NCBI RefSeq assembly: GCF_958295425.1
Contig: NC_081134.1
Span: 669,001-733,000, forward strand
Direction of reading: 5' to 3'
DNA from: Solea solea
Taxonomy: Eukaryota; Chordata; Actinopteri; Pleuronectiformes; Soleidae
DNA: 64,000 nucleotides
The translations under genes and the position numbers were made by a program. Under the pieces are notes generated by a model. The model did no database searches and was not told the origin of the DNA. It worked only from the letters and a program-made list of their open reading frames with translations. Shown one piece after another: positions 56,046-64,000 of the stretch; the first letter of the stretch is position 1, and each line of letters opens with the position of its first letter.

Positions 56046-58332
56046 TAAACCTGAACTCTCCCTTTGAAGAAATAATCATTAGCTCTGGACATGACGTCCA
56101 GTCAGGGCAAGAACTGAGTGACTAAACCAGTTTAATGACTTTAGTTTTTAGCAAATCATAAAGAAAATAAAACCAAATAACTTGGCTGAACATTATTTAG
56201 ATATCTGCTTATATCTAAAGAAATGTGCTCTGATGATGAGGCTGATAATTATGATCAAATGTCATGTGGTCGACCCGTCACTAAGCAAAATGTCAAAACC
56301 AATATCACCAATCTCAGAATGTCCCTCAATGAGATATGAATTAAATTAAAGAAAGTTTCAATTACCGAGACATGGACAGAGGGACAGAGACAGAGGGACA
56401 GAGCTGCCCAGCAGATGCTAGAGGAGACTATTTCTTCTTTAAATGTCTTTGTTGGACTCATGGTTTATTGATGTGAGATATTATTAAATCTTCATGTTAA
56501 AATACGTCCATAATAAAAGTTACATGATGGGACATTTGAACTCTTCGTGCATTTATTCAGTTTCCTCCTATAAAAGTGGTCTGTTCTCGGCTCCACACAC
56601 TTGTACCTGGAGCTTATAGAACCAGCCTTGCTTCCAGTGGTGACACACTGAAAAACAAAAGGCTCTCCTAATAAAACTTACACCATCTTAACTCTATGAT
56701 ATCGATCTCTGCGATGATTCACACGGTTCCAGAAAAGGTTATCTGGATTTTCTCATTTCCGGTTTAACTGTAAGTCGGGATCGTCTTCGGTCAAAAACAC
56801 ACTTGACGGGTTCAGTCAATTGTTTTCAAAACAAAGTAAATGCAGGTAGAGATCAAGTATACTCAAATATACTGTAAATGTACATATTTAACAGGTAAAG
56901 ACGCAGAAAGCAGATATTTTTTTGGGTCAAAACTGTGTTGTAACATTTTTAATAGGGACAAATGTGATGTAAACCCATGAGAGGGTTTAAGATCAGAGAA
57001 GCCTTTGACCCGTCATCTGTGTGCAGAGTGATGAAGAGCAGCACCACGATGTCCTGCCCTGATGATGTATGAGTCACACGAGTTATTGATTCTGCTTTGA
57101 TACATCATCTCATCTTTGTTTCCACAGCAGGATCCAGGAAGTGACCGTGTGTCTGTGTGATGACGGATCAGGTCATCGGTCCGGTCCCTGGGCCTGACTG
57201 TGGAGCGTCTGACAGAGCGTCCATCATCACACGCTCATGCCGATGGGCCCGGTCCCTAAAGTGAGGCCAGCTTACATCAACACATCTGCAGCATCTTCAT
57301 CACGTTCAGTCATTTATAGACACACGTTGAACCTCAGTGGTTCCCTGTGATCACCAGGGTTTCAGGCCCACAGGGTGGAACTGCTGCTTAGATACAAGTT
57401 TATTATTGTACTGCTCCTCCTGTCAACTACATGCTCACACTATGACTTTTACATATTCACTATTTCATTCATTCATTCAATTGAGCAACAGCACAAAATA
57501 ACTACAAATATCCTCATATGTTATATATTAAAAATAAAATCTCACAGTTTCTCACATGAACATCGATTCACGACTTTAATCGATTTCCTTTTCTCCTTAA
57601 AATCAAACTACAAATGATGGAGAAATTTCCCGTCAGAGTTAAAGTGCAAACAAAACACAAGAATATAAAGAAGACGCTCGACTCGGCGTTCGTAAGCAAC
57701 AGAACAATGTAGCTCAAACCTGGGCTCAAAGGTTCTCAGCATGTGGATAAAACCTGACTTTTCAACTGTATATAAACTCTTTAGAAATAAGAAACAATGG
57801 CGTCAGTAATAGCTTTCTAGTCTCACGGTGTGCAGTGTGAAAATGACTCTGCTGCTGAAGCCTGTGTTTGGACTTTATCTCTCACTCAACGTCATTTCTT
57901 CCACTCGACTGCCTGACGCTGTTTGAGCTGCTGGAACACATTTGTTGAGCTTTTTCCTTTTTAGTTGCAACAGCTTTCAAACAAACCTGTCAGTGGGTTG
58001 TGGTTTGTTCGTGGTCTGACGCCCCAAATCGAATCAGGTCCAAATCACTGACGACACTGCGTCTCTCTTGAGGACAAGCTCTTCCCTGTGAGCCGCCATG
58101 CTGTGTGCATCTAAGGAGAAGCCGGGGGAGGGGCCAACCGACCACGGGAGCCCACGGAGATCAATTTATGGCCCAACGTTACCCTGACATTTACATTTGT
58201 TACCGATAGTGTTTGCACGACATTGTTAAGACTCCTGTCGTCACTTTCTCATTCAACACTAACATCTACACAATGACCATGAAGGGAAAAAGTGATCATT
58301 CAGGCTTTTTGAAGTGCGGGTGCACTTATTTA
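56046..58332. other. Intergenic, nothing recognised
   Basis: Frames of 60-80 codons without motifs. The GC-richer patch 58,080-58,160 (GCCGGGGGAGGGGCCAACCG) is unexplained. Confidence 0.5.
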
Positions 58333-58446
58333 AAATAAGCTATATATTTAAATATAAATATATTTATTTAAATATAGTTAAAATATAGCTTATTTTAAAT
58401 AAGCTATATTTAAATATAAATATATTTATTTAAATATAGCTTATTT
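58333..58446. repeat. Two tandem AT-rich palindromes
   Basis: Units at 58,333-58,395 and 58,397-58,446 both begin with AAATAAGCTATA and end with its inverse TATAGCTTATTT. Each is a palindrome, and together they form a tandem pair able to extrude cruciforms. Confidence 0.85.
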
Positions 58447-59134
58447 TTCTCCTTTGACTCGTCTGATGCTTGGATATCGACAGGTCAGTAATTACACAAA
58501 CACCCGAGAGTGGCTTTAGACATTCTTCTATCCACGCTCAAAAGCTGCTATTAGCATAGCATGTAGAGAGCTTGGAAAAGTGACAGCTGAGGTGATGAAG
58601 AAGAAGAAGAAGAAGATCAGAGCGTCAGGAGAGCAGAGTCCCTCAGACACGGTTAGAAAACAGGCAGCAGAGAGAAGAGCAAGACATAAGAGGAATAGAT
58701 GGTGTCAGTTGGCAGGGTGGGAAACGTCTACGTCTTTGTCCTGAGAAGTGGATTCAGCAGAAGCTCAATCTGGTTTATTCTAGATCCAAAATGGAGTGTG
58801 GCCTTCTTCCCACCCTGGGACTGAGCTGCTTTCAGGAGGGAAGAGGATGGACAAAAGAGAGGTGAGTGCAGAGCTACAGAAGAGTTTTATTAGACATGCT
58901 ACAGAGGTAATGCAGTATACACAAGAGACCACGAGAGGGGAAACTCAAAAAGCAGGACACCAAGTCGCACCTCTCCTTTGTTAGAAAACAATTCAGCCTT
59001 TAATTGGCCCTCAGAACTTTACCAAATCCATACATTTTGAGCTGTAGAAAAGTCAGACTTAGAGGAAAAATATACAGAACTATTATTTCTGAGATGTTTA
59101 GTGTATAAAAAACAAGTGGGAATTAAAGATTTCA
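58447..59134. other. Region just beyond the ptbp2 3' end
   Basis: (GAA)n at 58,594-58,615. On the minus strand AATAAA occurs at 58,891-58,886 and ATTAAA at about 58,999, so a longer ptbp2 3' UTR isoform could reach here. No coding frame. Confidence 0.4.
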
Positions 59135-59152
59135 TTATCCTGAAATGCAACA

Positions 59153-59158
59153 TTTAAT
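59153..59158 (-). terminator. ptbp2: Candidate poly(A) signal ATTAAA for ptbp2
   Basis: TTTAAT on the plus strand is ATTAAA on the transcript, about 2.0 kb after the stop codon and 38 bases beyond the clustered microRNA matches. It is the commonest variant hexamer. AATAAA at 58,891-58,886 is the alternative. Confidence 0.4.
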
Positions 59159-59195
59159 TGTTTTCAATTTTCTTTTATGAATTAAAGGAACACTA

Positions 59196-59202
59196 AAGGC
59201 AC
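59196..59202 (-). promoter_or_regulatory. miR-124 seed match in ptbp2 3' UTR
   Basis: The transcript reads GUGCCUU (plus AAGGCAC), pairing with miR-124 bases 2-8. Five bases from the miR-9 match. Confidence 0.5.
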
Positions 59203-59207
59203 AGAAA

Positions 59208-59216
59208 CTTTGGTCC
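59208..59216 (-). promoter_or_regulatory. Overlapping miR-133 and miR-9 seed matches
   Basis: The transcript reads GGACCAAAG. GGACCAAA is a full 8-mer match for miR-133, a family known to repress mammalian nPTB in muscle, and ACCAAAG is a 7-mer match for miR-9, reported to target nPTB in neurons. The two sites share six bases and could not be occupied together. Confidence 0.55.
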
Positions 59217-59249
59217 GACTGAGTAGCCCTCTGTCACATGACAATGAAA

Positions 59250-59257
59250 TCACAGTG
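59250..59257 (-). promoter_or_regulatory. miR-128 seed match
   Basis: The transcript reads CACUGUGA, an 8-mer match for brain-enriched miR-128; ACUGUGA within it also fits miR-27. No prior link to ptbp2 is assumed, so a chance match is more likely than for the neighbours. Confidence 0.35.
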
Positions 59258-60160
59258 GACTGAACTTCTATCTGCTGCCACGGCATGCAACACTTTCTCA
59301 TGTGAGATCTCTCAGGTCACGACACATGCGTAGAAAACCATCGTCACTGACAGTTACACCTCACCCATGTGGAACAGAAACACACACAAACAACAACTTC
59401 ACCAGGAGCTACTGTAAAAGAACTTTCTCTTGAGCCAAAATGGTGGAAAATAATCCCACAGGTAACATGTTTATGGAATAATTCAGGGGGTCAAAGTGGG
59501 AGGGGGGGGGGGGCCACCCAGAGCAGAGCTTAGCAAATGGTCAATTAAAAAAAAAATCCCAATCATGACCTGTGTGTGTGTGTGTGATGTTAAGAGATGA
59601 ACTAAAATGACTGTTTTCAGAGTCAGAAACTAAAAAGATGTTTATGTAGTGTGAATGAAATGATGGAAAACTACAGCTACAGCCACTGTTTTCTTTATAA
59701 AAAGTATTTAAAAACAAAAACCATCTGCATCCACAATCTTGATCTAACGACGTCCAACACTTTCTGTCCAAATGCATCACAACTGTGACTTTCTACCAAA
59801 ACACATTTGTGCTGATGCATTTACCATCTGCTCCAAATGCTTCTTTAAAACTAAACTGGTTCACTGCTGTCACCTGACGTCTTTGTTTCTGAGCTTAATA
59901 AGGATTTACAGATCAGATCTCTATTTTTCTAACAATCAATCGAATCAGATTGACTAGTTTCACATCCACACGTGTGCCGTGGCTTTGTTTTCAAAAGGTC
60001 TGTTTCTGTCCAGACTACAACTCAACACAAGAGGGTTCAAATTAAAACAGAGGCAGCGACGACAGAAGGTCAAATCAGATGTTGATGCATTTTAAAACAA
60101 ATGAAATAATGTGTGGATGTAGCATAAGACGAGGGGCTGTACCCTCCCAGCTGTGTCAGC

Positions 60161-60188
<28 letters not shown>
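60161..60188 (-). repeat. 28-base G run (poly-C on the ptbp2 transcript)
   Basis: Uninterrupted G28 on the plus strand, inside the inferred 3' UTR. On the RNA it is a C28 tract that could bind poly(C)-binding proteins. The length is unreliable in short-read assemblies. Confidence 0.85.
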
Positions 60189-60193
<5 letters not shown>

Positions 60194-60500
60194 CCTCAGA
60201 CTTTGAAAACCCGTGGAATAATGAAGTTCAAGTTAAACTGCCAGTTACAGGCTGCTGTAAAAACTTGTAAAACGTTGCCTCGGGAAAATTCCTCTCTGTT
60301 CTAACTAAAAAGAAAAGGTCATGAATCTAAAAGTCTGGAACAAAAGAGAAATCAGAAAGTATAATAATGACGTCTGCAGGATAACAAAAAAACTGGCATT
60401 CTCATCACCCCAAAAAACCAAATCAATACCAATGTGCCTCTAAAGCATAGGAGGATAGTTATGAAGATGACTATCTGTATAAACTGTTGATAATGTCGAG

Positions 60501-60508
60501 TAAGGCAC
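60501..60508 (-). promoter_or_regulatory. miR-124 8-mer match in ptbp2 3' UTR
   Basis: Plus TAAGGCAC is GUGCCUUA on the transcript: full pairing with miR-124 bases 2-8 plus an A opposite base 1. About 640 bases after the stop codon, in a repeat-free stretch. Confidence 0.55.
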
Positions 60509-61148
60509 ATGAGTACTGTCTCTTTTCAATGAAATCAAGAATCAAACATTCATCTACATCAAAACTATTATACAGAGGGACAATCAACCGTGTCAAGATT
60601 TTGACATAAAAATACAGAGGTACAGTTAAGAGAAGCTGGGAGGCGGAGCCTGTTCACACCTGCTAACATCTGTCTCAGGTGAACAGCTCTACACACAGGT
60701 GTGAAAACACGCAGACACGTGTTTGATCAGATCACTGAGATCAAACCCGACCCAATCCCAGTGTGGACACAGAACCACTGACTTGCTTTTCACAAGTTAC
60801 GCACATTGATACGAAAACATATACGTACGGCACTGCGCGTGTGCAATTTCTAAACATCAGGTTCCACTGGGTCCACGGGTGGTCAATGGAGACATATTCT
60901 GAGAGAATGTGCTGAAGAGCTGTCCTCTTGTGATTAAACTACATGAAACAGATCTTAAGACCAGGTCTGACCAGGGCTACACTCAACTGTTCTCTTCAAA
61001 ACAAACAAACAAAAAAAGGTCAAAGGTTTCAGTGTCTCTGAAGGAATGACAGTTATCAACACAACTGATGAAATCCACATGGTCCCGCCCAGTGTCCAGA
61101 CACAGTCTGAAAGATGTCTGACCGAGTTTGTGGCTCAGGCTCACATTC

Positions 61149-61278
61149 TTAAATAGTGGACTTGGAGAAGGAGACTCTCAGGTGCTGGTTGCCTCCCATG
61201 TTGTAGTTGTGAAGTTCGATCAAACCCTGGGTCGCCTCCTCCACCGTTGACATCTGGATCAAAGCCATTTTGCGATCC
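61149..61278 (-). CDS. ptbp2: ptbp2 terminal coding exon (end of RRM4)
   Basis: 130 coding bases including the TAA stop at 61,151-61,149. The acceptor is TTCCTCAG before GGATCGC; its first G completes the split Gln codon. It encodes [20 protein letters not shown] (RNP1-type strand RKMALIQM) and the final helix and strand ending VSFSKSTI. In [10 protein letters not shown], Gly-Gly-Asn-Gln replaces the usual Gly-Glu-Asn-His. Confidence 0.95.
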
Positions 61279-61547
61279 CTGAGGAATGGGACAGAGACGT
61301 TAACTCCCACAGGAAAACACAAGACAAGAGCGGGAACCGGCAACCACCATATGAGCTGTGTCCAAACTCAGGGTCCAACATCGTCAATGCAGTGACCAGA
61401 GACAGAGAGACAGAGACAGAGAGAGAGAGTGTGTGTGTGTGTGTGTGAGAGAGACAGAGAGAGAGAGACAGAGAGAGAGAGAGAGTGTGTGTGTGTGTGT
61501 GTGTGAGAGAGACAGAGAGAGACAGAGACAGAGAGAGAGACAGAGAG

Positions 61548-61598
<51 letters not shown>

Positions 61599-63466
61599 CA
61601 GAGAGAGAGACAGAGAGAGAGACAGAGAGAGAGACAGACAGAGAGACAGAGAGAGAGACAGAGAGAGAGACAGAGACCCTAGCCTGCTAAGGGCCACGTG
61701 AGTCGGGATCCAGTACTAATGTCTTGCATTTAAAGGCAGTTTTTTGTCTCCACTGACACAAAGTACTTGCTCATCGTGTGAAATGTTGGTTTTCTCTTTC
61801 TCTCTATTAAATGATGAGATAATGCATGTTGTGATTTAGCGCTATAGAAATCTAACTGATTTAAATCAAACTGAGATGTCCTGATGTCCTGATGTGCAGA
61901 GGATTTCCCTTCTGTTTGAATACTTGGTCTTGCACTCACTGCTGTTATTTAACAACAGGACACGGTACAATTATCATGTTAACTTGTCTTTAAGAGGACG
62001 CCTCAGTGTTTCGATCGTGTCATTTATCTCATTGTTGTGCAGTGTATCCTGGATTAACTTCACCTGACGTGGAGTTAAATGCTCAGGAATAAAAGGATGC
62101 ATTTGTCATTCTAAATGATACAGCCTCGTCACGGCTCTGTGAAGCACTCAGACTTTCAAACTCCGCCTCTGAAGCACGTACCCTCCCTGCATTTGGACAT
62201 AGCTTATGTGTCAGTTTCAGTCAGTAAAAACAGAGCAACATATAACGTCTACATACTGGAAAAACTTGAATGCTTTCACGTTGCCTCCAGTGTTGGAGAA
62301 GAGCAGTCGCAGGTCATCCTCCGTCACATCTTGTCTGTTTTAAGAGGAGGGCACAGATTACAGTCAGAGGGGCTTCTGCCCTCACGGCACACGCAGACTT
62401 TCAGAAGGACAAATTCTTTGGCTTCATGCACTTGAAAACAACAGGATTCTTACGGGATATTGGAGAGATGGAGAGTGGCGGAGGGCGGGAAGATGTTCTG
62501 GAAGTTTTTGGATCCGGGTTTCTTAAAGCGGTGAAGTGGCGAATTGGCGTAGTCTTTAGTGAGACCCTGGTCGTCCAGGCCGTCACGGGGCAGTGCCACA
62601 GTCTGGTGCTTGGAGAGCGTCACTCGGATGATCTTCCCATACATCTTTTGGCCGTTCAAGTGACTCATTGCTTTAGCACCGCAAAGAAAAGGACGGTTCA
62701 AAATGAAGATGTAAAAGTAGAAATAATCACAGCTGAACCAGCAACTGTGTGAGTCATAAGTGGACCAAGTGGATGATTTACCAAGTGGACTGCTGTATCT
62801 ACTGTACGCGTTACCCTAAAAACCAACAGTGCATTTACATCCAATCCACACAGAAAAGTTCAATTGCAAGAAACCAATGACTTCTCAAATGTGTCAAACA
62901 AGAAAAGGAAATCACACGTTTTGCAGCACCAACATCTCCAAGACATCAATACAGAAATATGTAGAATTAAAGTGACACGAATCTCACAAAGACACAAAAC
63001 TGGAGTTCACTTGTTCAAGTTGAAATATCATATAAAATTACAAAACCTAATATGAGACGAGACTGAAAGTGAAGGAACGTCTGCTAAAATCAGAAGTATC
63101 AAGATATTTGATAGAGATATCAAACATATCTGAGACAGTTTAATCCTGAGTGTTTGCAGAAATTACAGTATTTTTTTTTTAAATTTCCACTTTCCGTTTT
63201 TCATATACCAGTCATGTGGTATACAAACAATACTGGTTTTAAGTATGATACAGTATACTGTTACAAATCAGTCAGTATTGATAATGATCATGACAAAATG
63301 TAAGAAGTAGAAGTAGAATATGTATTGTTACTGAATCTCTGGCGTGCCCTTGTTGGGTCTGACATCTGCTTACCGAGCTGGGCCTGGTTGGCATCGGACA
63401 TCTGAATGAGAGCGCTGTCCTTCTTATTGTAAAGAATCTTTACCCTCTGGACATCACCATAGACCC
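61149..63466 (-). CDS. ptbp2: ptbp2, last four coding exons (partial gene)
   Basis: Encodes the C-terminal part of polypyrimidine tract-binding protein 2 (nPTB), a nuclear RNA-binding splicing repressor of neurons and other tissues that binds CU-rich RNA. Exons at 63,374-63,466, 62,454-62,670, 62,257-62,334 and 61,149-61,278 join in frame with GT-AG borders. The product runs from the middle of RRM3 ([20 protein letters not shown]) through the linker ([20 protein letters not shown]) to RRM4 and ends [10 protein letters not shown], the family's invariant C-terminus. [31 protein letters not shown] and ELHNYN favour PTBP2 over PTBP1 or PTBP3. Upstream exons, including RRM1, RRM2 and the start codon, lie past 64,000. 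Which teleost ptbp2 copy this is cannot be told. Confidence 0.95.
61279..62256 (-). other. ptbp2: ptbp2 last intron with CU/CA repeats
   Basis: 978 bases, donor GTATGT and acceptor CTCAG. From 61,396 to 61,676 the plus strand is alternating (GA)n and (GT)n, so the pre-mRNA carries long CUCUCU and CACACA blocks. CU blocks are PTB-type binding sites, though here simple repeat expansion explains them well. Confidence 0.85.
61396..61676. repeat. 280-base compound (GA)n/(GT)n microsatellite
   Basis: Alternating GAGACA-type and GTGTGT blocks in at least three GA-GT cycles, the largest compound dinucleotide repeat in the window. Open frames through it (poly-RE or poly-SL) are artefacts. Confidence 0.95.
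62257..62334 (-). CDS. ptbp2: ptbp2 exon: start of RRM4
   Basis: 78 bases; acceptor TTAAAACAG before ACAAGATG, donor TTCCA/GTATGT. It completes the Pro codon begun in the previous exon, then encodes [20 protein letters not shown] and AFKFF, the first helix and strands of RRM4. Too short to stand out as an open frame; found by splicing the flanking exons. Human PTBP2 has a similar PSVAEEDLR segment at this place. Confidence 0.93.
62335..62453 (-). other. ptbp2: ptbp2 short intron
   Basis: 119 bases between the RRM3-RRM4 linker exon and the RRM4 start exon; donor CC/GTAAGA, acceptor ACAG/A. A phase-2 break. Confidence 0.93.
62454..62670 (-). CDS. ptbp2: ptbp2 exon: end of RRM3, linker, first strand of RRM4
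   Basis: 217 bases; acceptor CTAAAG before CAATGAGTC, donor CC/GTAAGA. Encodes [20 protein letters not shown], then the positively charged linker with [20 protein letters not shown] and RNP2-type LHLSNIP. The linker packs RRM3 against RRM4 in the family. The Ala codon is split over the upstream junction (G/CA). Confidence 0.95.
62671..63373 (-). other. ptbp2: ptbp2 intron
   Basis: 703 bases; donor CTCG/GTAAGC, acceptor CTAAAG. AT-rich with a T-run at 63,172-63,180; no other feature. Confidence 0.9.
63374..63466 (-). CDS. ptbp2: ptbp2 exon: middle of RRM3
   Basis: 93 bases; acceptor TTAATGCAG before GGGTCTATG, donor CTCG/GTAAGC. Encodes [20 protein letters not shown] and [11 protein letters not shown], with RRM3's second strand and RNP1-type DSALIQM strand. 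In mammals the exon just before this is a 34-nt cassette that PTB proteins skip to trigger decay; that exon is not in the window (none of the 534 bases up to 64,000 encodes a VTPQSLFTLF-like peptide). Confidence 0.94.
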
Positions 63467-64000
63467 CTGCATTAAAGCCGCAGGCGGGAGGAGAAGAGGT
63501 GAGGTGGAGAGAAAGCAAACATGGAAAAAGTTAGCACCAGAGAGAGGCCGATATTTCAAGACAAGAAGCAAAGGAGGGGGAGAGAGGGAGAGAGAGAGAG
63601 GGGGAGGGAGAGAGAGCACAATCAGACTTCAGAGTGAGATATGTGAAAGGTAAAGAGAGAAGAGACACCCTCTAAACAGATACGTGTCACGTGGCTATGA
63701 ATAAAAACAACATGCAAGAAGAATGCCTTAATCGTGCATTAACTGATGACTACAGTGACATTTAGGGTAAAGTAATCAACATTAACCCAAACCAATAAAC
63801 TGGGGCAACAAGGTTTTACAGATTATCAAACAGGCTACTGTGTGCAAATAAATAAACATTTAGATCTTATGCTATAAAATATAATATCAGTAATAGCAAT
63901 ACTTAGAATAATGATAAATGTGTCAAAGGCAGAATGAAACCAGAACAAAAAGAGGTGGTAGAAGAGAGAGGGGAGAGAAAGAGGGAGAGAAAGAGGGAGA
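63467..64000 (-). other. ptbp2: ptbp2 intron (partial) with CU tracts
   Basis: Intron upstream of the 93-base exon, running off the window end. On the RNA strand it has pyrimidine tracts complementary to plus 63,570-63,616 and 63,960-64,000, rich in CUCUCU. These lie between the expected autoregulated cassette exon and the next exon, where PTB sites would act. Confidence 0.75.

Larger units (their letters stand above)
59135..61148 (-). other. ptbp2: ptbp2 3' untranslated region (end inferred)
   Basis: Begins right after the ptbp2 stop codon at 61,149-61,151. The end is set from the minus-strand ATTAAA at 59,158-59,153, the first usable poly(A) hexamer I found going downstream; longer forms ending below 58,886 are possible. 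It holds seed matches for miR-124 (two), miR-9, miR-133 and miR-128, and a C28 run on the RNA strand (G28 at 60,161-60,188). PTBP2 is known in mammals to have a long 3' UTR under microRNA control. No long open frame on the minus strand. Confidence 0.6.

Noticed and set aside
61358..61697. 110-codon frames rich in Arg-Glu or Ser-Leu
   Set aside because: Translations of the GA/GT microsatellite inside a ptbp2 intron.
61149..63466. Assignment to ptbp1 or ptbp3
   Set aside because: The segments [30 protein letters not shown] and LDDQGLTKD agree with PTBP2, where PTBP1/3 have FNKKENAL-type and HKLHGKPIRITLSKHQ-type residues.
63467..64000. Search for the 34-nt cassette exon of ptbp2
   Set aside because: No minus-strand frame here encodes the VTPQSLFTLF-like peptide, so the exon must lie beyond the window.

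Overview
The window is vertebrate nuclear DNA and most likely from a ray-finned (teleost) fish. It is AT-rich, carries no operon-like coding, and is full of (CA/TG)n microsatellites. It holds eroded pieces of L2-type and RTE/Rex-type LINEs, a Tc1/mariner-like transposase, a hAT-like transposase and tRNA-headed SINE-like repeats of the kinds common in teleosts. The one protein-coding gene I can support has compact vertebrate-style introns with clean GT-AG junctions. The species cannot be fixed from the sequence.

Layout. From 61,149 to 63,466, on the minus strand, lie the last four coding exons of ptbp2 (polypyrimidine tract-binding protein 2, nPTB/brPTB): the second half of RRM3, the RRM3-RRM4 linker, and RRM4 to the stop codon. 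The rest of the gene lies beyond position 64,000. A 3' UTR of about 2 kb runs down to roughly 59,135. Within it are seed matches for miR-124 (two), miR-9, miR-133 and miR-128; four of the five matches fall inside 62 bases just upstream of a candidate poly(A) signal. The intron entering the 93-base exon holds two long CU tracts on the RNA strand, the class of site that PTB proteins bind when they autoregulate.

Positions 1 to about 59,000 form a gene desert downstream of ptbp2. I found no credible protein-coding exon there. It contains (i) transposon remnants: L2-like at 100-720, 15,180-15,567, 20,600-20,795, 21,640-21,860, 43,060-43,310 and 44,400-44,760; RTE-like at 9,400-9,735; hAT-like at 16,900-17,020; Tc1-like at 55,800-56,045; at least eight tRNA-headed SINE-like pieces; and an unclassified family with two copies; (ii) many micro- and minisatellites, including 17 copies of a 16-base unit at 29,221-29,501 and a 310-base AAT/GAT tract; (iii) repeat-poor blocks dense in homeodomain, POU and similar motifs that look like conserved regulatory elements, with 39,770-40,480 the strongest. 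Those calls are inference from one sequence. One GC-rich block at 44,930-45,220 resembles an orphan CpG-island promoter.

How the parts fit: the ptbp2 end is a coherent unit with its own post-transcriptional control signals. The desert may hold long-range enhancers for ptbp2 or its unseen neighbours. I found no convincing new multi-gene system. The best leads are the microRNA-site cluster, the CU tracts, the 36-base near-perfect palindrome at 55,292-55,327 and the orphan GC-rich block.
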